From positions 4,593,001 through 4,657,000 of the forward strand of contig NC_087111.1 of the NCBI RefSeq assembly GCF_963855985.1: DNA of 64,000 nt, read 5' to 3'. A program made the translations under genes and the position numbers. This document shows positions 55,801-64,000 of this stretch, piece after piece. The notes below the pieces were generated by a model, which was not told the DNA's origin, searched no databases, and saw nothing but the letters and a program-made list of their open reading frames with translations. Origin of the DNA: Ostrinia nubilalis (lineage: Eukaryota; Arthropoda; Insecta; Lepidoptera; Crambidae). The first letter of the stretch is position 1. Each line of letters opens with the position of its first letter.

Positions 55801-56793
55801 GATGACTTAGGAGTGGACTTACCAGAATACATCAATTACAACTGATCAAATAAATGTACACCTCGCATGATAGAAAATAATTCCTCAACAAGTTGTAGTA
55901 ACGGATTTTTCACAGTTACGGATTATGTGTATGTAGTAAACAATTTACAATTACAATTTGTACTGGTTTACTTATGGCACACAAAACGGTGTTGTTTAAA
56001 AGGTTGCGTTATGTCAGACACCATAAAAGTAATGTCATGGTGTGAATTTATTCGTGTAGGCCTTTTTTTAGAGTTCGAGGTCGTGGCCAAAGCTTTACTT
56101 CAAATAATTGGTGACTGAGTTTGTTTTGGCGTTTTTTACTTAGCACTTGGCATATTAATTTCTAATGAAAGGTATAGACTAGCAATAAAACTTGCAGTTG
56201 TTGACTTCCGTTTGCTTTTATTGCTAGTCTAAACCTCGCTTAAGAGTTAGTAGTAGCCCAAAATATTATGTTTTCTTCTAGGAATATTCTAAAGAGCTAG
56301 TAACGTCCAAATAGATGAGGAGATTCTTCTCTCCCAAAAATAATTCATTAGTAAAAAAACATGAATGAAAGGACATTATTAATTTCAGTACATGCATAGT
56401 GATGCCAAATGAAAACAAAATAAAATGATTTTTAGTATTATGAAAAAAATGGCAACGATTTCTAAATTGGATTTCTTTCGGCTAAGTATGAAAGTTTTGT
56501 GTAAAATTTTTCTACTTTCAGATAATAAAGAAGTCGATCAAAACATTTCAATAATGATCAGACAAGCAGCTTCATTCTCAATCAATTATTACCTACGATT
56601 TACGACTTTCTTGCGAAATGGTCATGATTAAAATGTCTTAGTATTTATGCTCTTACTACAAGAATTTATTATGACAATTTAGAATTTAAGATATCGAGAT
56701 TGCACGACACATTGTTTATTACCTAAGCGCGTAATTAACTTTGAAGTTGTTAAAAAAAACTTCAAAAACTAAGTTAATAAAAACAAAGAAACT
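55801..56793. other. intergenic DNA
   Basis: A 66-bp inverted repeat element (GGTATAGACTAGCAATAAAA and TTTTATTGCTAGTCTAAACC) lies at 56171-56236. No gene is otherwise supported. Confidence 0.5.
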
Positions 56794-56970
56794 TAGCGGC
56801 CGGCCGCCCGCGTTTTAACCCCGGATTAAATTTTTAAAAATGTCTTAGTGAGTCTACGTTCTAAATGAGGTCCATGCAAAATTTGAAACTCCTAGCACTT
56901 GTAGTTTCTGAAATTTCGTGATGAGTGAGTCGGTCAATCAGTGACCTTTCGCTTTTATAGATATAGATTT
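56794..56970 (+). mobile_element. interspersed element, CTAGCGGCCGCCCGCGACT family
   Basis: TTAGCGGCCGGCCGCCCGCG, GTCTTAGTGAGTCTACGTTC, CTAGCACTTGTAGTTTC and CAGTGACCTTTCGCTTTTAT. Confidence 0.72.
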
Positions 56971-57546
56971 CTGTGCATGATCAAATTTAGTGGTACCCAG
57001 AAACTATTTTATTTACTTTTAGATAGAAATTGGTCTATTTAAGCTTAATATTTTAATTTTGATTACTATTGAGTCTTAGATACCTTCTCTACATCTTTGT
57101 ACATCTCAAACCAAGCATTTATGGCAGGAACTGTCTGCGAGCTTCGAAACCTGCTCGGTAACCTGATTCAGGGGCAACTTTATACATCATCGATGGGACT
57201 TTATAGGAAGGAGGAAAGAAGAGGCTATTGCAAGTAATGATAATAATTATTAAAATTCTAAATGGGAACAATTCGATGGAGTCCAGTGAATATGACACTT
57301 TTATGCCGGTCACAGACGTGTGTATAAAGTTTGTCTGTAAACATACACAACAACATTTGCAAATGTTTCATGTGAAAAATTGTTCAAAAGATATGTTGCG
57401 ATACATTGTAATTGTACTCGTAAACAAAATTGTCGTCCATTAAGTGAGTTACCTTTGCAAAAACCGTTTCAAAAATTGTTACAAAAGGCATTTCGGAAGT
57501 CAAAATAAAAACTAAAACTACACGCATCTTGACACATGTCTGACCT

Positions 57547-57942
57547 ATGATCGGCAAGAATGTGACAATGTCAAAAGTTGAAACCCTTCCCAAAAAAACA
57601 ATAGAACAGCGCCACATTAACCTAATTACGCACTTACTCCGTCACATAACAAGTATAATAGTCACATACGAAACCAAAGAGAAAGTGAACTTCGATTTCG
57701 TAGTCATCATTATCATGCTAGTATCGTGTTTGATCATCAGCTCGGTTCTAATGTTATTTATTCACATTTTCAGCCAATTCCGATGGCACACGCGATTTTT
57801 TTCTTCTTGGAACGACGAACGACTTTCCAATACGGCTCTAGAATGTTTATCACGCACTCGACAATTTCGGTTGGGCTGTGAAGTGAAATGGTCGAACGAT
57901 TCCGGGTTGCGTTTTAATTATTATATTAAGGCTACTGTCTAA
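57547..57942 (+). CDS. possible small membrane protein, unrecognised
   Basis: A 131-codon ORF from ATG to TAA. Residues about 48-75 (DFVVIIIMLVSCLIISSVLM and onward) form one strong transmembrane segment, between a basic N-terminal part and a C-terminal part with three Trp and two Cys. Frequent GTC, ATC and CAC codons differ from the AT-rich noise around it. There is no signal peptide and no family I recognise. No splice or promoter evidence is seen, and it may be chance. It lies 440 bp before the fifth Osiris gene on the same strand. Confidence 0.3.
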   Translation: MIGKNVTMSKVETLPKKTIEQRHINLITHLLRHITSIIVTYETKEKVNFDFVVIIIMLVSCLIISSVLMLFIHIFSQFRWHTRFFSSWNDERLSNTALECLSRTRQFRLGCEVKWSNDSGLRFNYYIKATV

Positions 57943-58379
57943 ATTACTGGTTACTTGCGTTCAGAATTGAAGTACGATCAGAAGTTATCGACTTGATTTG
58001 GGATAGCAAAAAATATCTGAGTAATATTTTCTATCACATATCACAAACTTAGCAAATTATTACCATAATGAATAGCTAATAACGGTGTTTTCTTTCAATT
58101 TAGCTTTCATCTTACCCAAATTTTCTCTTTGTTTCAGATGGCTCGTCAAGTAAGATTTGGAAGGCAAATCTGACAGCAATCTTCCGCATGTCACCGGTGA
58201 ACTGAACCTTTTCAAAATAACGACTAATGCACGACGCACTTTCGAATATCTTGCGTCTCGAGCCGAAGATAATGGAATTGATATCACACATGAGCACTTG
58301 CTGTAACAGCTTTTGTGTCCTTTGTTTACTTTAAAGTACCAAGTATCATCACAGAACCTGAGGCAGTAATGCTCTGACG

Positions 58380-61300
58380 ATGGCGAAGCGAGATCGCTAT
58401 ATGTGTGCTGCCGACGCAGATATACACCCTGATATCAAAAAGAGATTTAGACCTATTAGAATAAATACAGCAAAGCTATCCCTAGTTCTATTATTAGCTA
58501 TTAGTGTAAAACATGTTAGTTGTGAAGAAAATTCTAGTGAAGACACAAACGAACTGTCAAAACGTATGAAAGTGATAGAAAGTGTAACCGGAAGATTTTT
58601 CAGTGATGTATACCAAAACGGAACTTTTAGGACTGGAAATTCTTTGTGGGACAATATTTTGAATAAGTGTAGTGTGAATCCGTCGGTTAGCTGTTTGCAA
58701 AAGAACGTTTACAGTTATTTAGACGATAGTTTGAAATTTAATGGTGATGTGGACATTGGTCACGGTGTGTGTTTCAAGAAAAACAACGTGGATATCAGCA
58801 AGTACAGTAAAGAAGCGAACATTATCTACCTCACTGGGAGTAAGGACGATCCGAAGGATGCAAGCGGAAGACATTTTGATGAAGAAAATGAAATTGAAGA
58901 CGATGATGAACCAGGTGAGTTGTAATGTTAATAATACATACGTTTACTTAAAAAGTAACCCTATTAATAAATTAAGGTGTCTGTAAACCTAAAAGTGATA
59001 TACTAAATTAAGTTTGATAAATAAGATTGTAAATAATAAGGTTCAGTAACCTTTAATAGTAGGTACTCGCTCTAAATTTACTCGTATAATAATAAAATAT
59101 TAATATAATTATCATAGGTCGACTGAAAGCATTACGCCTATTATTGTACTTTAGTAGGGCCTTCATAAAGAACAACATTATTAATAAAGCAAACGTATTA
59201 TTAAGTCTTCACAAGGTCTGTGCTCCTTCAAAGTAGGGCAGGGTATTAGTCCACGTGGCATAACGAGTAAGCAAAACCGGATACTCTCACAAGTATCCGG
59301 ATTCCATAGCGTTCATATGGCTAGTGTGTTATTATGGTGAATTAATTATAAAAGAACTGGAAAAGTAAAAGTAGAACTACGAGGAAATGTTCCATGCCTC
59401 ATTAATAGAGAAATACTATTATCAGTTGGCAGCATTTCGTTAACTTGCGTATACAATTTTATTACAAATCATTCGTTTGATTTCTTCTTTGTTTAATGTA
59501 TGTCTGGAAAGATTGGTTCCAGCCTTAATTCGCCTGTTACAACTTCTTTCTTTTCTTTCTTAAGGCGAGAACCGAACCCACGACCTTTCGCTTGTCAGGC
59601 GACTACTCGTCCATCTGAGTTACCTACTTAGATACTGGATGAACCCATTTGAGATGCAACTCTTAACGCTTAATTTTTTTAATAACAACTTCTTGCTGTT
59701 CCTCATCAATTTCATTTGGCTACTTATACGTGTGGTTATACCTTCAAAAGTAGCTACATTTCTGTCATAACGAATACCTACTACGATGGGGACCTTTTTG
59801 GCACACTACTTGGTTTCTTCTATTTATTTAATAACAGTTTTGATAAATAAACAATTTTAATTGTATACATATGCACATTTATCCATAAATTTTGTAAAAT
59901 TTTCTATACATATTGCTGCGAAAGTTATTTCCTAATTCACAAAAGAAAATAAAAAATAGATCGTACGTATTCAAGTCATTCTCAAAACAGATTTATTTTC
60001 GCACAGTGAAAGTAAATCAAACCGGTCTCTTATTGGGATTATAAGCAGCCTAAATTCAAGAGGTAGACATCATAATAGACTGCCAATATATTGTCAAAAG
60101 CTTTACAGAAGTCTAAAGCTGAGTTGCATACCTTATTTTAACCATGACTATATCCATGACCGGTGTTTTTGTATAGAGTTTGACAGACTTTTGACGTGTT
60201 ATCGTTAAAGTTAAATCATACTTTAACTTTCACATGTAGGTACTATCACATACGTTACATTGTTTAATGAAAGAGAGCCGAATGGATTATTAATTATAAC
60301 CTTTTCATTTGTATTATCTGCATACTTGTATCCCTAATATTCGTGTTCTTCCTTTCAATCATCTTCTTTACACCTTTCACAATTGTTCTCAAATCTGGGG
60401 CTACTTTTCCGTCCTATTTTCATGCCTATGAGAATAGCGTCTTGATTTAATTTAATAAAACAACATAGACTAAGAGCTGGTGAACGCCAGACCTACGTCA
60501 TTTTATAAAAGCTGAAACGCTGACAGCGTATGCTCCCAATATAGGTTAGAATGTTGGTGAATCATGAAGTTTGGGTCATCGTGACTTTGGCAGCTATCCT
60601 AAAAAAACGGCAAGAAGTTGGAACTTCCAAAACTTTCTGGCTGATGTTGAGGATAGCTGCCAAAGCCACGATGACCCAAACTTCATGATTCACCAACATT
60701 ATAATATCCTATATTGGGAGCATACGCTGACAAACTTTCAGCTTTTATAAAATGACGTAGGTCTGGCGTTCACCAGCCTTTAGTCTAATATACTCATCTA
60801 TGAATAATTGAATACCTAGTGCAAATTCTAGGTTCATTCTCGTAGTGTCATGTTAATTCGTTCTTTGTCTGTGGTGTTAGTGGCCAGTTACTATCATACA
60901 GCTAAACTGAATGAAAGTCCAAACATTAGCATATTTAAACAAAGCTCCATTCCTTATATTCATGTCACATCCGCTACCTTAGAAACTCCATGACATGCCA
61001 CTGTAGTATGGTCTCTGGTCTCCTTTCAACTGTTGCATTTGTGGTTCCTTTATTGGTGGTTTTGTCAAGAATTGGTCATTCCTCATATTCTAAGTACTTT
61101 CTTTGGTGGCTTTCGTATTATTATCATTATAATCTGGAATATTATTTAGATTTAGGGCCATATTATATCTCATAGCAGTTTTGGAATTCTATAATGGTTT
61201 TAACATACGAAAACTGTGACGAAGATTATTCATCTATATCTACTTAATTTCTTCTTGTCGTGTCGACAACAAACCTACACAGCGTCAGCCCAAAACTTCA

Positions 61301-63730
61301 CCACAAGAATGGCGTTGTCAGTAGCCTTCATTAAATCTTCCTGCGTGCAGTTGCCCGGGCACGCAGGGCAAAACCACACTTGTATATCTAATATCTACGT
61401 ATTATAATATGCTTTATCCAAGTCAATTTATCCAGAAATGTAATTTACAAGTTTATCAACATTAACCTGATTTTATAATTTCTACTAGCGGCCACCCGCG
61501 ACTACGTACGCGTGGATCCCGTATTGCCCCCTTAGGGGCTGATATTTGCAAAATCCCGTCTTAGTGAGCACCTACGTTCTAAACAGAACCCTCATGCAAA
61601 ATTTGAGACTCCTAGCACTTGTAGTTTCTGAGATTTCGTGATGAGTGAGTGAGACAGTGACCTTTCGCTTTTATAGAAAAAAAATCCTTTATGTGTAAGT
61701 ACCTAACCGGTATTGGTAAAAAAAAATTAAACTTTAATTAATATAGGTACTAAAGTTACCCTAAATGGTGCTCATTCATGTAAAGATTTAACTTTTTCTA
61801 ATTATTAATCTGTAGAACGAATATTCGAACTTTTCGAAAGGAATATACAATTTAGAAAAGCTTTAAAGCATTTTGAAGCCTTATTCCCAAAACTGTTTTA
61901 TTTTTGTCCAGTGAAAGTAAATCGAACCGGTATCTATTTTGGTAATTCATTCTCGATCCTAATACCTCAGGTACTAAGTCGAAAATAGTTTAACATGTAG
62001 AGAAGTAGAGTCGGAACGAATCGGTTATTTTGGTGTTACATTGTGCAATAATTGTAAGTCTTATCACAGTCCGGTAAGATTTATATTCCATTGCGTCACG
62101 TGTAATTTGACTGTTGTGGTTAAGCTTTTTACTTTTATTACGTAGCTTTGAACTTGACTTAGTGGTGGCAGAAATGGTACAGTTTTGATAGACTAATGAA
62201 TGATACTATCTTACCTACTTTATGATGAAAAAACCTTCAATTGTGAGTCGAATTCTTGAACAATACTGGTACAAATTGACTTTTATAAAATTTACAAATA
62301 AATAAATAGGTATTGATTTAAAATTTAAATAAATAGTTCGACTTTTCCTGTTATTAGAAGATAAGTAGTTTTCAGATATCTTTGCTGTTTTCCAAAAAAA
62401 TGAAACCATAATTAACTTAAGATGCAAAGTTACTGAATTATCTTTTCAACAAGCCTGATTGTATTTTCCCTAACTACCTAATAACAAAACAAGGATGTGA
62501 CATACTTTTTAACCGACTTAAAAAAAAGAAGGAGGTTCTCAATTCAACTGTAATTATGATTATTTGTATGTTACCACAGAACTCCGTCAGCTCAGAACCG
62601 ATTTTAAAAAATGACAATAATCATTATCAAAATAAGGTAGGTTTTCCATTTTATAATCTTGACCTAATACCCTATTTCTGTGATTGCATATTTTCACGCA
62701 TTGCAACAGCTTTGAATATTCATTCAAGTCTAAAAAAAGCACTTAATTGTTAAGTCAACAAAATTACATACACCACGTAAGGGTGAAATGGAGAAATCAA
62801 TATTGCCTAAGAGATAGAAAAATCTGGAGCGTGTGACCTTTAGATAATGGGAGAACAATGGTGGTGAAAATGAGGAAGTATAGGGAAATTAAAATCGACG
62901 GTGAAAACAGTTTTCTCCGATTGAAAAATGAAAACAAAAAAATATGACTGAAGTGTTCATTTGCACTTTTCACTTAGCTACCGAAGAGAGGGTTATGCTT
63001 TTTAGCTGTATGTAAAGTTACAATGTTATTGTTACATTAGTGCATTCAGTTTAAATGTTAATAAGTAAAAAACATTTGTTTAGAATCAACAAAATATACT
63101 AAAAGATGTTGTATTGAGTAAATATTTGAAAATGCTTCTTTAGAATAAACATTATACTTTTTTTATAAGAAAATATTGATAAATTTTGTAGATACCCACC
63201 CTCTGCATCCCCAAAATAGTGTGTTGTTTGTTCAGGGCAAAATCAAACCGATTTTTTGATACTTTCTCCTTTTGAAATAAATAATAACTAAGTACCTACC
63301 TATAATCAATTTTTGACTAAGATTTAGCACTTGCAAAATTGGGAAATGTATCATCGTACCATCCCAATATTTGTATGATAATGAATAATAATAATGATGA
63401 GGATCGAACTCGCTACAGCTGGCTTAGTATTCCAGTACCTACGCGAATCACAAGGTATTTTATGTTGGGAATGTACTATGATTTTGATGTATTTTCTTTT
63501 ATCTTTTCCAGAATCTCCTTTAGAAGAAGTGACAGACGGCCTCTATGACAGAGGCGTCAAGTTCCTGGTGACCCACGACGTCAAAGTGACGCTACCAGAG
63601 TTCTTCTTCCAAGGGGCCACCCTGAAGATATCTCCGAGAGCCCTCACGAAGACTGGTGCTCTGGTCCACATTGATTTGGAGCCGAAGGCTAATGATGTGG
63701 GGAACGGGAGGCTGTTCTTCCAGAAAATTA
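58380..63730 (+). CDS. Osiris (DUF1676) protein, first two exons (locus 5, partial)
   Basis: Exons 58380-58914 and 63512-63730 join in phase 1 (donor GTGAGT, acceptor TTCCAG). Exon 2 ends in phase 1 at donor GTAAGA, so at least one more exon lies beyond the window. The hydrophobic leader (TAKLSLVLLLAISVKHVSC) is at residues 30-48, behind a long charged N-region, so the signal peptide is atypical or acts as an anchor. C97-x7-C105 (NKCSVNPSVSCLQKNVYSYL) and C131 mark the Osiris cysteine region. An acidic stretch (EENEIEDDDEPE) precedes exon 2. The DUF1676 block follows: KFLVTHDVKVTLPEFFFQG, then LKISPRALTKTGALVHIDLE and RLFFQKI. The ATG at 58380 follows a three-codon upstream ORF (58369-58377). 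This is a different Osiris subfamily from loci 1-3. The hydrophobic and tail parts are not in view. Confidence 0.88.
58915..60110. other. intron 1 of Osiris locus 5, first part
   Basis: Contains the SINE-like copy at 59565-59680 (GAACCCACGACCTTTCGCTT with GTCAGGCGAC, then TTTGAGATGCAACTCTTAAC) related to 39465-39600. The rest is AT-rich. Confidence 0.55.
60118..60225. mobile_element. one-ended relative of the 51654 MITE
   Basis: AGCTGAGTTGCATACCTTAT, CATGACCGGTGTTTTTGTAT and GTTTGACAGACTTTTGACGT match the reverse complement of 51654-51773, with the far end lost. Confidence 0.65.
60467..60786. mobile_element. 320-bp foldback element
   Basis: AGACTAAGAGCTGGTGAACG starts the left arm and CGTTCACCAGCCTTTAGTCT ends the right arm. 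Pairing runs inward over about 140 bp per arm (ATGACCCAAACTTCATGATT and its complement) to a short unpaired centre near 60610-60640. It lies in intron 1 of Osiris locus 5. Confidence 0.93.
61483..61680 (+). mobile_element. interspersed element, CTAGCGGCCGCCCGCGACT family
   Basis: TACTAGCGGCCACCCGCGAC, GTCTTAGTGAGCACCTACG, CTAGCACTTGTAGTTTC and CAGTGACCTTTCGCTTTTAT; third copy, in intron 1 of locus 5. Confidence 0.75.
62509..62640 (+). mobile_element. AACCGACTTAAAAAAA repeat
   Basis: AACCGACTTAAAAAAAAGAA, GGAGGTTCTCAATTCAACTG and TCAGAACCGATTTTAAAAAA. Pieces recur at about 45519, 46345 and 46625. This is a dispersed element common in Lepidoptera (from memory). Class unknown. Confidence 0.55.
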
Positions 63731-63750
63731 GTAAGATTTAATTTATATTC

Positions 63751-64000
63751 GGCCGTTTGGTGTAGTGGTTCGAAACGGACTACTATTCCGGAGGTTGCGG
63801 GTTCGATTCCCGCACAGTACAAACATTTGTGTGCATGAACATATTTGTTTGTATTGGACTGGGTGTTTTCTATGTATAATATGTATGTATTTACAAAAAA
63901 AAACAAGTATTTAAGTATGTTTATATCCGTTGTCTAGTACCCATAGTGCAAGCTTTGCTTAGTTTGGGACTAGAAGCGCAGTGTCAAAATTAAATGTCCA
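63751..64000 (+). mobile_element. tRNA-headed SINE
   Basis: GGTGTAGTGGTTCGAAACGG (A-box-like) and GCGGGTTCGATTCCCGCAC (B box, T arm intact) make a tRNA-like head, but the acceptor arms do not pair. The body runs through GTATTTAAGTATGTTTATAT and GTTGTCTAGTACCCATAG to the window edge. A truncated copy lies at 6990-7150. It starts 20 bp after the donor of Osiris locus 5 exon 2. Confidence 0.82.

Noticed and set aside
63751..63825. tRNA gene
   Set aside because: T arm is intact but acceptor arms do not pair, and the same tail occurs at 6990-7150; SINE.

Overview
The window looks like nuclear DNA from a moth or butterfly (Lepidoptera). It is AT-rich, its genes have introns, it is packed with short non-autonomous transposons, and it carries many 3' ends of an RTE-type LINE whose terminus is typical of lepidopteran genomes. 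The recognisable protein-coding content is part of an Osiris (DUF1676) gene cluster. Osiris proteins are insect-specific, secreted or endomembrane proteins with a signal peptide, a two-cysteine region, the DUF1676 domain and usually a hydrophobic stretch; they are linked to cuticle formation. All the Osiris genes here lie on the + strand. Layout: 1-17.7 kb holds no gene I can support, only AT-rich sequence with repeats (a triplicated 229-bp unit at 4.6-5.3 kb, SINE and LINE ends, MITEs). 17.7-25.9 kb holds two closely related Osiris first exons (17776-18250 and 19575-20088), both with phase-1 donors, but only one matching distal exon (24567-24820). 30.9-32.6 kb holds a complete two-exon Osiris paralogue with a glycine run and a histidine-rich tail. 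34.0-38.0 kb holds a seven-exon, 427-residue Osiris-like gene with Met-rich exons and an unusual basic C-terminal domain behind an RSKR site. A tRNA-Glu(CTC) gene lies at 38.5 kb. 38.6-57.5 kb is mostly repeats, several nested. 58.4 kb to the right edge holds the first two exons of a fifth Osiris gene that runs out of the window. The first three Osiris loci share C-x7/8-C spacing, a DKYLL or NRYLL block, a glycine-rich linker and (loci 2 and 3) a KSTTYEI block followed by a His/Ser-rich tail. They therefore look like tandem duplicates. TATA boxes with initiator-like sites about 31 bp downstream precede the first three, suggesting tightly timed transcription of the kind known for Osiris genes. 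I cannot compute conservation or search databases, so subfamily numbers are not assigned.
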